Of a stretch of 64,000 nt of DNA, positions 1 through 7,252 are shown piece by piece. The notes under the pieces are model-generated. The model was given only the letters and a program-made list of their open reading frames with translations. It had not been told where the DNA came from and ran no database searches. Every line of letters begins with the position of its first letter. The first letter of the stretch is position 1. The position numbers were made by a program, and so were the translations under genes. The DNA is from JBFLVU01 sp964589625 (GTDB taxonomy: Bacteria > Acidobacteriota > UBA4820 > DSQY01). Where the stretch lies: the NCBI GenBank assembly GCA_964589625.1, contig CAZPSH010000004.1, positions 62,001 to 126,000 of the forward strand. Direction: 5' to 3'.

Positions 1-204
1 AAGGGCCGGCGAGGGTCGGCGGAAGCGGAGGACTAGCCCCTGGTCGGAGGATGGAGCGATTCCTCTCCACACCCGGGCCCGCCTCTCGCGCGTACCGCCC
101 CCTCTCCGGCCCTACCACCCCCTTTCCCCAGGGGCATGCTGGTGTTAGGGTAAGGAGAACCGTCGGGCCATTCGGCGTGCCTCGGTGGGAAGCAGGGGGT
201 CCTC
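1..204. other. Left-edge stretch, no complete gene
   Basis: Frame 1 on the + strand is open from the window edge to a TAG at 34-36, so this could be the last 11 residues of an upstream gene; too short to judge. The remaining bases up to the ATG at 205 show no convincing gene, terminator or -35/-10 pair. The longer open frames here run antisense or out of frame to the membrane protein that follows and look like GC-rich shadows. Confidence 0.3.
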
Positions 205-1218
205 ATGGCAGGGGTCCAGCAAATCTCGGTCATCTCGCCCATCGATCCGGCGCTTCGGCACACTCGCCGCGTTCTCTTCGAGCGCTTCGATCTCAAGAAG
301 TGGTTCGTCATGGGCTTCTGCGCCTTCCTCGCCCACCTGGGGGACGGAGGGGGTGGCTACAACCCCGCGGGCAACCTGGGCGGCCGGGGCCGCGGCGGGA
401 GGGGCGACCTGGACGAGGTCGGGCGGGGCGCCAGCCAGTGGATGGCCGAGCACTGGGGCCTCGTTGTCCTCATCGCGGCGGGAGTGATCCTCTTCGTCTT
501 CGCCCTCGGCGCGCTCCTGACCTGGCTCTCCAGCCGGGGCAAGTTCATGTTCCTCGACAACGTCATCAAGGACCGCGCCGCCGTCAGCGAGCCCTGGGAG
601 CGCTTCCGCGCCTTCGGGAACACGCTCTTCGTCTTCCGCTTCCTCGTGGGCCTCGCCGGGTTCGGGGCCTTTTTGCTCATCGGAGGCTTCTGCTTCGTCC
701 TCGCCTACCCCAACATCCGCGACGGCCGCTTTGGGGCGCGCTCCGTCACGGCGCTCCTGCTCGGAACTCTTCTCCTCGCCATCCTTCTCGTCTGCCTCGC
801 CCTCCTCCAGATGGCCGTCAACGACTTCGTCGTGCCCATCACGTACCGGAGGGGCGCCCGGCCGGTGCAGGCCCTCTGTATCTTTCGCGACGAGATGCTG
901 GCCGGCCACGAGGGAGCGTTTCTGCTCTACGTGCTGGCTAAGATCGTCATCGCCATCGTCGCCGGGGTCCTGGTACTCATTGGCACCTGCGTGACGTGCT
1001 GCATCGCCGCCCTGCCCTATCTCAGCAGCGTGGCGTTTCTCCCAATTTTCGTCTTCGTGCGATCCTATTCCCTGTACTTCCTGGAACAGTTCGGGCCCGA
1101 ATGGCGCTTCCTGTCGCAAGCTCCGCCCGCGCCACAGGCCCCGGAGGCGACCGGCGCCTCCGCTCCGGAAGCGGCTCCCGCGCCGCCCCAGGACCCCACA
1201 TCCGAGGCCCCTAAATGA
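205..1218 (+). CDS. Multipass membrane protein (DUF7544-like), function unknown
   Basis: A 337-aa protein with a hydrophilic N-terminus, a Gly/Arg-rich linker near residues 48-68, and four to five hydrophobic segments (about residues 87-110, 148-175, 180-205, 240-275 and a shorter one near 280-295). The Ala/Pro-rich tail (last 40 residues) is probably disordered and cytoplasmic. No catalytic motif is visible. The layout resembles DUF7544-type integral membrane proteins of unknown role; that family call is from memory of the pattern, not a search. The ATG at 205 follows a weak purine-rich stretch (AGGGGG). The stop codon overlaps the start of the DEAD-box helicase gene (ATGA), so the two are probably co-translated, though nothing in the sequence connects their functions. 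Confidence 0.6.
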   Translation: MAGVQQISVISPIDPALRHTRRVLFERFDLKKWFVMGFCAFLAHLGDGGGGYNPAGNLGGRGRGGRGDLDEVGRGASQWMAEHWGLVVLIAAGVILFVFALGALLTWLSSRGKFMFLDNVIKDRAAVSEPWERFRAFGNTLFVFRFLVGLAGFGAFLLIGGFCFVLAYPNIRDGRFGARSVTALLLGTLLLAILLVCLALLQMAVNDFVVPITYRRGARPVQALCIFRDEMLAGHEGAFLLYVLAKIVIAIVAGVLVLIGTCVTCCIAALPYLSSVAFLPIFVFVRSYSLYFLEQFGPEWRFLSQAPPAPQAPEATGASAPEAAPAPPQDPTSEAPK

Positions 1219-2699
1219 CCGAATCCGATCCGAACAAGCCCGCTGAACCCGTGGTCGAGCCCGACAACGCCCTTCCGGAGACCACCCTGGAAACCCTTCC
1301 CGAGGCCGTGCGTGAGGCCGCGGCGCGGGCCGGATGGTCCGCCCTCATGCCCGTTCAAGCCAAGGCCATCCCCTACCTGCTCCAACGCCGGGACCTGATG
1401 GTCCAGTCCCGAACCGGGAGCGGGAAGACGGGCGCCTACGTCCTCCCCATGGTGCACCAACTGGACTTCGCCTCGGCTTCCTGCCAGGCCCTCGTCTTGA
1501 CACCCACCCGCGAGTTGGCCCACCAGGTGGCGCAGGCCGCCATGCTCCTCTTCGGCGAAGGGGGTCTGCACGTTGTTTCCGTTTACGGGGGGGCGGCCTA
1601 CGGACCCCAGATCGAGGGGTTCAAGCGGGGCGCCCACCTCGTCGTGGGCACGCCGGGGCGCATTCTGGACCACCTCATCCGCGGGACCTTGAGCCTCGAC
1701 GGACTGAAGTTCCTCGTCTTCGACGAGGCCGACCGCATGCTCTCCATGGGCTTCTACCCGGACATGCGGCGGATCCAGTCGTTCCTTCCCCGCCGCCGGG
1801 TGCACGGCTCCATGTTTTCGGCCACCTACCCCCCCTACGTCCTTCGCCTTGCGGAGGAGTTCCTGGACCACCCCGGATTCCTCAGCCTGAGCAAGGACCA
1901 CGTCCACGTGGCCGAGACGACCCACCTCTTCACCGTCTGCCCGCCCATGCGGAAGGATCGGTCCCTCGTGAAGATCCTCGAGGTGGAGAACCCCGCCTCC
2001 GCCATCATCTTCTGCAACACCCGGGAGAACGTGGGATTCGTCACGACGGTCCTCCAGCGCTTCGGCTACGACGCCGACGCCCTCAGCGCCGACCTGACCC
2101 AGGCGGCCCGCGAGAAGGTCATGGCGAGGCTCCGGGAGGGATCCTTGCGGTTCCTCGTGGCGACGGACGTGGCCGCGCGAGGCATCGACATCCCCGAGCT
2201 TTCCCACGTGATCCAGTACGAACCCGGGGAGGACCCCGAGTCGTACGTGCACCGCTCCGGCCGCACGGGGCGGGCGGGGGCCGCCGGCACCGCCATCACG
2301 CTGGTGGCGGGCATGGAAGAGATCCGCCTCATGGAGATCGCCCGCGCGTACAACCTCCCCATGGAGGAGCGGCCGCTCCCCACCGACGAGGAGGTGGAAG
2401 CCCTCGTAGCCCAGCGCGTCACGGCGCTTCTCGAATCCGAGTTCCGGGCCCTCGACAACATCCGGAAGGAGCGCCTGAAGCGCTTTCTCCCCCTGGCGCG
2501 GAGCCTTGAACAGGAGGCCGACGAGACGGACCTCGTCGCCATGCTCCTGGATAATTACTACCAGCGGAGCCTCCACGGCCCCGAGACGCCACCCCTCGGC
2601 GCCGCCCGACCTCCCGCACCGCCCCGCGAGCAAAGGCCCCGCCGCTCCGAGGACCGGTCCCGCGAGGGCCGCGACCGCCGTCCCCCGAGGAGACGGTAG
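1215..2699 (+). CDS. DEAD-box ATP-dependent RNA helicase
   Basis: A 494-aa RNA helicase with the complete superfamily-2 motif set: Q motif (GWSALMPVQAKAI), motif I SRTGSGKT at residues 65-72, PTRELA, TPGR, motif II DEAD at 170-173, SAT, ATDVAARGID and HRSGRTGRAG. After the two RecA-like domains comes a helical extension (about 385-450) and a basic, Arg/Pro-rich tail, typical of RhlE/CsdA/DbpA-type enzymes that use the tail for RNA binding. Expected role is remodelling of rRNA or mRNA in the cytoplasm. The ATG overlaps the stop of the preceding membrane-protein gene by four bases, indicating translational coupling. Which DEAD-box subgroup it belongs to cannot be decided by eye. Confidence 0.92.
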   Translation: MTESDPNKPAEPVVEPDNALPETTLETLPEAVREAAARAGWSALMPVQAKAIPYLLQRRDLMVQSRTGSGKTGAYVLPMVHQLDFASASCQALVLTPTRELAHQVAQAAMLLFGEGGLHVVSVYGGAAYGPQIEGFKRGAHLVVGTPGRILDHLIRGTLSLDGLKFLVFDEADRMLSMGFYPDMRRIQSFLPRRRVHGSMFSATYPPYVLRLAEEFLDHPGFLSLSKDHVHVAETTHLFTVCPPMRKDRSLVKILEVENPASAIIFCNTRENVGFVTTVLQRFGYDADALSADLTQAAREKVMARLREGSLRFLVATDVAARGIDIPELSHVIQYEPGEDPESYVHRSGRTGRAGAAGTAITLVAGMEEIRLMEIARAYNLPMEERPLPTDEEVEALVAQRVTALLESEFRALDNIRKERLKRFLPLARSLEQEADETDLVAMLLDNYYQRSLHGPETPPLGAARPPAPPREQRPRRSEDRSREGRDRRPPRRR

Positions 2700-2782
2700 G
2701 GCGGAGCCTCGCGGAAGGAGCGGTTCGGGCGAGGACCGATTTGGCGGAGGACCCCTCGGCCTCCCAGCCCCTCGGCCCGTCA

Positions 2783-2813
2783 GGGAAAAGGGCCGGGCGT
2801 CGCCGCCCGGCCC
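2783..2813 (-). terminator. Rho-independent terminator of the M4 protease gene
   Basis: A perfect 10-bp GC stem (2790-2799 with 2804-2813) closes a 4-nt loop; on the minus strand it is followed by TTTTCCC. It lies 24 nt beyond the protease stop codon, as an intrinsic terminator should. Confidence 0.85.
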
Positions 2814-2837
2814 TCTCGATGACCCGCCTTCCGCCTG

Positions 2838-4481
2838 TCAGTTGACGCCGACGGCCGTCCAGGCCTGGCCCACCCGCGTGACCTCGGTACTGGATGCGCC
2901 GTAGAGCTGGGTCGCTGCCGCAATGCAGTCCTGACGGGCCATGGCGAAGGTCTCGGAAGGATCGAAGTAGCCCGTGTTGGCCAGGTAGCAGATGGCCAGG
3001 GCCTTGTCGATTCCGATGCCCGTCACGCTGATGCCCGACGTCTGGTTGGTGCCGCCCGCCGCGAGAAGGTAGAACATGTTGTTCCAGATTCCCGAGGAGT
3101 AATGGACGTCCGTGCTCGACGTGTACAGGCTGTAATGGTCGATGCTCCGCCCGTCGCGCTTCGGCGTGTCCATGTACCTTAGCGCGTCGCCGGGAGTCGA
3201 CGGCGTGTAGATGTCCTCGCCGATCCAGTAGTCGGGAACCGTCGAGGCGCCGTTGGCGGCGGCCCAGAACTCGACGCCGCAGGCGATGATATCGGAGAAG
3301 GACTCGTTCAGCCCTCCCGATTCGCCCGAATAGACCAGGGCCGAGGTGGCCGCCGTGACGCCGTGGCTCATCTCGTGGGCCGCGACGTCCAAGGAGGTCA
3401 GGGGGGAAAACACGCTCCCGTCCCCGTCCCCGTAGGTCATGCACTTGCAGGAGGAGGACCAGAAGGCGTTGTTGTAGGAGCGGCCGTAATGAACCCGGGA
3501 GTAAGCCCCGACACCGTCGTTGTAGATCCCGTTGCGGCCGTAGTTCAGCTTGTAGAAGTCCCACGTGGCCTGCATGCCGTAGTGGCCGTCCACACCGATG
3601 GTGGCCCTGTCGCCCAGGGTGTTGTTGCCCCACACGTTGGTCGTGTTCGTGAACAGGGTGCCGCCATTCGTCTTGTTGAGCATGTCGATGGTGTAGCCGC
3701 CGCCCCGGACGAGGTCCTTCAGCGCATACTTGGCGGTCCCATCGGAGGCCTGCGCCGTTCCGATGGTGATGTCCCCGCTGTAGTACGAGTTTCCGGGAGC
3801 CGTCTTGGGGATGGTGTAGCTGACCACGATGGGCGCGGGCTTGGCCGTGTGCAGATCGTCCCAGTCCGCGATGGGGGCGCCGCTGCGCGCGTCGATCACG
3901 AAGACGTGTTCGGCGGGCGTCAAGTTGTCCTGCATCACATTGGAGACCCGAACGACGTAGGCCAGGTCGTAGCCCGAGCAGTTCGGGTAGATGAAGAGCT
4001 CCGCCTGCGCCGAGGCCTTCCCGGGGCCGCGGAGCGAACGGAACTGCTCCTTCGCCATCCTCTCGGCCTGGTGTGAGCCGAAGGACGGGGTCACGTCGAG
4101 GTCGGGAACCGCCTCCACGCGGGTCGTGAGCGCGAAGACACCTCCCACGGCGTTGTTGACGTGGGCGATGACCTCCTGTCCGAAAACCGGGATGCCCCTG
4201 TAGAATTGCGCGAAGCGCACGTGGCTCGCGCCGAAGGGGTCCACATCCGTGCTCCTGGGAAGAAACGTAAGGTTTTCGTCGCCGAGGCCCAGTCTCCCCT
4301 GAGCCTCCGCAAGGTAGTTCGCGGCCTCCGCTTCCGCGTTCTGCCTGGCCATCTCGACATCGGGAACGATGCCTCCCGCCGGCATGGGGGCCGGTCCGGG
4401 GACGATCCCGCCGGGCGCCGCGGCCAGGGCCGCGATTCCGAGGGCCAGTACAACCAGGGCGATCCACGTCCTCTTCACCAT
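2838..4481 (-). CDS. Secreted thermolysin-like (M4) metalloprotease precursor
   Basis: Encodes a 547-aa preproprotein. A basic/hydrophobic signal peptide (MVKRTWIALVVLALGIAAL) is followed by a propeptide with FTP/PepSY-like character (about residues 40-190) and then the M4 catalytic domain. Zinc ligands are visible as HEMSH (H369, H373) with E370 as general base and E393 in GGLNESFSD; the downstream DVHYSSGIWN segment matches the substrate-stabilising histidine region of thermolysin. It should be exported and act as an extracellular or periplasmic endopeptidase. The ATG at 4481 is preferred because AGGAGG sits 5 nt upstream; the GTG two codons earlier lies inside that ribosome-binding site. 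A monocistronic unit with its own terminator and a long upstream region containing inverted repeats. Confidence 0.93.
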   Translation of the reverse strand: MVKRTWIALVVLALGIAALAAAPGGIVPGPAPMPAGGIVPDVEMARQNAEAEAANYLAEAQGRLGLGDENLTFLPRSTDVDPFGASHVRFAQFYRGIPVFGQEVIAHVNNAVGGVFALTTRVEAVPDLDVTPSFGSHQAERMAKEQFRSLRGPGKASAQAELFIYPNCSGYDLAYVVRVSNVMQDNLTPAEHVFVIDARSGAPIADWDDLHTAKPAPIVVSYTIPKTAPGNSYYSGDITIGTAQASDGTAKYALKDLVRGGGYTIDMLNKTNGGTLFTNTTNVWGNNTLGDRATIGVDGHYGMQATWDFYKLNYGRNGIYNDGVGAYSRVHYGRSYNNAFWSSSCKCMTYGDGDGSVFSPLTSLDVAAHEMSHGVTAATSALVYSGESGGLNESFSDIIACGVEFWAAANGASTVPDYWIGEDIYTPSTPGDALRYMDTPKRDGRSIDHYSLYTSSTDVHYSSGIWNNMFYLLAAGGTNQTSGISVTGIGIDKALAICYLANTGYFDPSETFAMARQDCIAAATQLYGASSTEVTRVGQAWTAVGVN

Positions 4482-4493
4482 CCACACCTCCTA

Positions 4494-4881
4494 TGAAAGG
4501 TCCGAAAACGAGAGGCGAAATATGCAAGCGCCGTGCCTCAAACGGGAAAGTGAGCAAAACGATGCCACTAGCCGATTTCCCAGCTGCCTTCTGAGCGATA
4601 ATCCGGTTCACAGGATTGGGCTAAAGTGAACCCTAGAGAAGCCATGCTTGACTATATATATATTGATAATAGTCATACTGTAACCTGCGTTTAGAGCGAT
4701 TCGTGTACTCCGGTTACGATTTGGACTGAATCTGGGTCCTGGCAGAAACTGGTTTGGGGAGGCGACCCCGGTCGGGACGGTGGCCCTAAATGCCGACGAT
4801 CCGAGGAGCTCAAGAGAACCTCGTTCCCGGCACTCGAATCCCGCCTTCCTCCGCACAGGAGGCGCGGCGCCGCCCGTCGGA
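4494..4881. other. 388-nt intergenic region with an AT-rich patch and two inverted repeats
   Basis: No gene is supported here. An unusually AT-rich run lies at about 4648-4680. Two inverted repeats stand out: GGTTCAC (4605-4611) with GTGAACC (4626-4632), and TGACTAT (4649-4655) with ATAGTCA (4669-4675). They lie 120-190 nt upstream of the protease start and could be operators or part of its promoter region; I found no clear -35/-10 pair. A short minus-strand open frame across 4608-4856 has no ribosome-binding site or recognisable composition. Confidence 0.5.
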
Positions 4882-6066
4882 CTAGGCTCTCAGGTGCCTG
4901 TCCAGGAGTCCTCGAATCCGCTCCACCGCCTCCTGGATCTGCGGTACGGGAACGGCGAAGGAGAAGCGCATGAAGCCCTCGAGCCCCAGGGCGGAGCCCG
5001 GGATGGCCATGACCCCGGCCTCCTCGAGCAGTCGAGTCGCGAGGAAGTCCGACGTTCCCGCGCCCAGCCGCTCCATGAGGCCCGTGACGCGGGGGAAGAT
5101 GTAGAAGGCCCCGTCCGGTTTGATCGCTTCCATCCCGGGAAGGGACAGGAGACCCTGGTACAACGCCTCGCGCCGGAGGGAGTAATCGCGCAGGACGGGG
5201 GCGAAGAGGTCCTCCTCGCGCCGAAGGGCCTCGATCCCGCCCATCTGCGCGAAGGTCGTGGCGCCGTTCATGGAGTGGGCCTGGATCCGGCCTGCGGCGG
5301 CGATCCCAGCAGAGGGTCCCAGGGCCCAACCTAGCCGGTATCCCGTCATGGAGAAGGTCTTCGAAAAGGAGCCCGCGCAGAACACGGGCCTCCGGGCCTC
5401 GGGGTCGAGGTGAGCGGACGAGGCGTAGAGGCCCTCCTGGTAGACGTAGCGGTCGTAGCACTCGTCCAGGAGGACGAACATCCCCCGTCCCTCGGCGAAG
5501 GCCACGATCTTCTCGAGGAGGTCCCGGGGCACGACGGCCCCGGTGGGATTGCACGGGGAGTTGAGGACGATCCCCCGGGTCTTCGGCCCCGAGGCCGCCT
5601 CCAGCGCCTCCACCTCCGGAAGGAAGCCGTTTTCGAACCGGCACGGAACGAGGCGGGGGGTCCCGCCCCACAACTTGACGATTTGGGGCGTGGAAACGTA
5701 GTACGGCGCGGGGACGAGGATCTCCTCGCCGGCATCCATGTGGGAGCCGATCACGTGGTAGAGGGCGCCTTTGGCCCCGGCGGTGATCATGACGTTTGCC
5801 GCCGTATACTTCCCGCCGTACAGCCGGTTGTACCGGTTTGCCACGGCCTCGCGCAAAGCGGGCATCCCCAGGACGGGGCTGTAGAAGGTGTAGCCTTCGC
5901 GGAGGGCCCGCGCCGTGGCCTCCAGGATCGGGTCGGGCACGGGAAAATCGGGCTGGCCGGGCCCCAGGTCCACAAAGGAGACCCCCCTCCGCTTCAGCTC
6001 CTGCCCCTGCACGATGAGGTCGAGAAGTTTTGAAGCCTCCACGGCGTCTATTCTGTGGGCGATCAT
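4882..6066 (-). CDS. PLP-dependent class I/II aminotransferase (AspC-like)
   Basis: A 394-aa fold-type I aminotransferase. Visible landmarks are the substrate/cofactor segment PGQPDFPVP near the N-terminus, NSPCNPTGAV, the Asp/Tyr pair in LLDECYDRYVY, the Schiff-base lysine in SFSKTFSMTGYRLGW, and the substrate carboxylate-binding arginine near MRFSFAVP. These place it with the aspartate/aromatic aminotransferase group, which moves amino groups between amino acids and 2-oxo acids in the cytoplasm; substrate cannot be told from sequence. The ATG at 6066 overlaps the coaD stop codon (ATGA). An in-frame upstream extension reads back through coaD and is not real. It is the last gene of the ACP-coaD-aminotransferase operon. 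Confidence 0.88.
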   Translation of the reverse strand: MIAHRIDAVEASKLLDLIVQGQELKRRGVSFVDLGPGQPDFPVPDPILEATARALREGYTFYSPVLGMPALREAVANRYNRLYGGKYTAANVMITAGAKGALYHVIGSHMDAGEEILVPAPYYVSTPQIVKLWGGTPRLVPCRFENGFLPEVEALEAASGPKTRGIVLNSPCNPTGAVVPRDLLEKIVAFAEGRGMFVLLDECYDRYVYQEGLYASSAHLDPEARRPVFCAGSFSKTFSMTGYRLGWALGPSAGIAAAGRIQAHSMNGATTFAQMGGIEALRREEDLFAPVLRDYSLRREALYQGLLSLPGMEAIKPDGAFYIFPRVTGLMERLGAGTSDFLATRLLEEAGVMAIPGSALGLEGFMRFSFAVPVPQIQEAVERIRGLLDRHLRA

Positions 6067-6545
6067 CGCGAGAACTTCTCCTTGAGCATCCGGAGCGCCG
6101 GGGCGGGAACCAGTCCTTCCACCGGCCCCCCCAGGCGCGCCACCTCGCGGACGAGCCGGGAGGACAAATAGGTGTACTCCTCCCGTGGCATAAGGAAGAC
6201 CGTCTCTAGGTCGGGGGCCAGACGGCGGTTCATGAGGGCCATCTGGAACTCGTATTCGAAGTCCGACAGGGCGCGGATCCCGCGCAGGATGTGGCGGGCC
6301 CCGCGCCTGCGAACGTAGTCCACCAGAAGGCCGTCGAAGGCGTCCACCTCCACGCGGTCCACGTCCCGGAGGCTTTCCCGGAGCAGGTGGACCCGCTCCT
6401 CGACCGTGAGGAGCCCCTCCTTCTGCGTGTTTCTCAAGACGGCCACGACGACGGTCCGAAAAATGCCCGTCCCCCGCATCACCAAGTCCACGTGCCCGTT
6501 TGTCACGGGGTCGAAGGACCCTGGATAGATCGCCACCGCGTTCAT
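6063..6545 (-). CDS. coaD: Phosphopantetheine adenylyltransferase
   Basis: A 160-aa enzyme of the usual CoaD length. The N-terminal YPGSFDPVTNGHVDL contains the nucleotidyltransferase NGH signature (a T/HxGH variant), and the ISSRLVRE-like signature is present as YLSSRLVREVARLGG. It transfers AMP from ATP to 4'-phosphopantetheine, giving dephospho-CoA, the penultimate step of coenzyme A biosynthesis. The start codon overlaps the stop of the acyl carrier protein gene (ATGA), and its own stop overlaps the aminotransferase start in the same way. The link to an ACP gene is sensible, because CoA donates the phosphopantetheine arm of ACP. Confidence 0.96.
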   Translation of the reverse strand: MNAVAIYPGSFDPVTNGHVDLVMRGTGIFRTVVVAVLRNTQKEGLLTVEERVHLLRESLRDVDRVEVDAFDGLLVDYVRRRGARHILRGIRALSDFEYEFQMALMNRRLAPDLETVFLMPREEYTYLSSRLVREVARLGGPVEGLVPAPALRMLKEKFSR

Positions 6546-6805
6546 GGCACTTTCCCTCCCTTCGCCTCCACGAAGGCGGCGAGGGTGCCCACGTTTTGAA
6601 ACACCTTCGGGCCCAGGTCCTCGTCCGCGATGCGGATCCCGAACTCCTTCTCCAGGGCCACCACCAGTTCCAAAGCGTCCACCGAATCCAGCCCGATCCC
6701 TTCCCCAAAGAGCGGCGTCCCGTCCCCGATGTCCTCGGGCTTCACCTTTTCCAGCCGGAGCTTCTCGACGATGAGGACCCGAATGCGGTCCTTCAGATCG
6801 GCCAT
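6542..6805 (-). CDS. Acyl carrier protein (stand-alone)
   Basis: An 87-aa acidic, helical protein with the phosphopantetheine attachment motif GLDSVDALELV; the serine is the modification site. The length and the motif position (about residue 40) are typical of type II ACPs. The ATG at 6805 follows GGGAGG. It is the first gene of an operon with coaD and an aminotransferase rather than with fab genes, so it may not be the housekeeping fatty-acid ACP; a role in a specialised acyl or aminoacyl pathway is possible but unproven. Confidence 0.9.
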   Translation of the reverse strand: MADLKDRIRVLIVEKLRLEKVKPEDIGDGTPLFGEGIGLDSVDALELVVALEKEFGIRIADEDLGPKVFQNVGTLAAFVEAKGGKVP

Positions 6806-6921
6806 GCATCCTCCCTCGCACAGGCCACCATTCTAGCCGAACCCTCCATCGAGAGGAAAAGGGAGCGGAGTTCCGACCGATCCGTAACGTGAGGATGACG
6901 GTCATGCGGCCGCTCCCTCTT

Positions 6922-6974
6922 CGGTCGCGGCCTCGCAAGGGCGCCGGAGGGCTTCCCGCCCTTCTCGTCCCGCC
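6922..6974 (-). repeat. Dispersed repeat, copy 1, downstream of tRNA-Arg
   Basis: About 53 nt that align almost end to end with 24207-24260. The first 14 bases (CGGTCGCGGCCTCG) are identical and the block GGGCTTCCC is shared. Both copies lie 3' of a minus-strand tRNA-Arg gene. It may be a mobile palindromic unit or a 3'-flank element of tRNA transcripts. Confidence 0.6.
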
Positions 6975-7079
6975 AGGCTTCGATGGAGAAAAGCCGCGCG
7001 AAGGCGACTTCACGTCGCCTGGAGCGCAATCGTCTCCGGGTGGGGTTCAGCGAAGCCCCGCATGGGGCGGAGCGCCGAA

Positions 7080-7100
7080 GGGGAGGGCAGAGCCCTCCCC
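7080..7100 (-). terminator. Strong hairpin 15 nt downstream of tRNA-Arg(TCT), possible terminator
   Basis: A perfect 9-bp GC stem (7080-7088 with 7092-7100) with a 3-nt loop AGA, placed where tRNA transcription should end. No T-run follows on the minus strand, so it would be a U-less terminator or an RNA-processing boundary. Confidence 0.45.
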
Positions 7101-7115
7101 TAGGGTGAACTTGGT

Positions 7116-7188
7116 GCGCCCGGCAGGACTCGAACCTGCGGCCATCTGCTTAGAAGGCAGATGCTCTATCCACCTGAGCTACGGGCGC
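7116..7188 (-). tRNA. tRNA-Arg (anticodon TCT)
   Basis: The minus strand folds into a complete cloverleaf: acceptor GCGCCCG/CGGGCGC, D-stem GCTC/GAGC, anticodon stem TCTGC/GCAGA around loop CTTCTAA, and T-arm GCAGG TTCGAGT CCTGC. The anticodon TCT reads AGA/AGG arginine codons. The CCA end is not encoded. A -10-like TATACT lies just upstream. Confidence 0.96.
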
Positions 7189-7198
7189 ACAAGGTGGT

Positions 7199-7204
7199 AG
7201 TATA
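7199..7204 (-). promoter_or_regulatory. -10 box of tRNA-Arg(TCT)
   Basis: TATACT on the minus strand, 10 nt before the tRNA 5' end, matching five of six consensus bases. No good -35 is visible at the expected distance. Confidence 0.45.
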
Positions 7205-7252
7205 GCGCAATCGAAACCCCGTGGGACGGAAGGTCCGGGGGGGAGGTCCGGA

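Larger units (their letters stand above)
6806..7115. other. 310-nt intergenic region rich in inverted repeats
   Basis: No gene is supported. It contains a repeat shared with another tRNA locus (6922-6974), a 7-bp hairpin AGGCGAC/GTCGCCT (7002-7020) and a 9-bp perfect hairpin (7080-7100). A + strand open frame across 6889-7200 runs through the antisense strand of the tRNA gene and is rejected. The ACP promoter should lie in the left part, but no clear hexamers are seen. Confidence 0.5.

Noticed and set aside
2419..4611. 730-codon minus-strand open frame across the protease region
   Set aside because: It is an alternative frame on the same strand as the M4 protease; the protease frame has a signal peptide, zinc ligands and a ribosome-binding site, while this frame is Arg/Gly/Pro-rich without motifs.
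4648..4680. AT-rich run as a possible replication origin or phage attachment site
   Set aside because: No DnaA-box cluster, no flanking direct repeats and no integrase; more likely a promoter/operator region.
4608..4856. 82-codon minus-strand ORF upstream of the M4 protease
   Set aside because: Spans the AT-rich regulatory patch, lacks a ribosome-binding site and shows no domain or conserved composition.
6889..7200. 103-codon + strand ORF ahead of the CDF gene
   Set aside because: It reads through the antisense strand of tRNA-Arg(TCT) and the hairpin-rich spacer.
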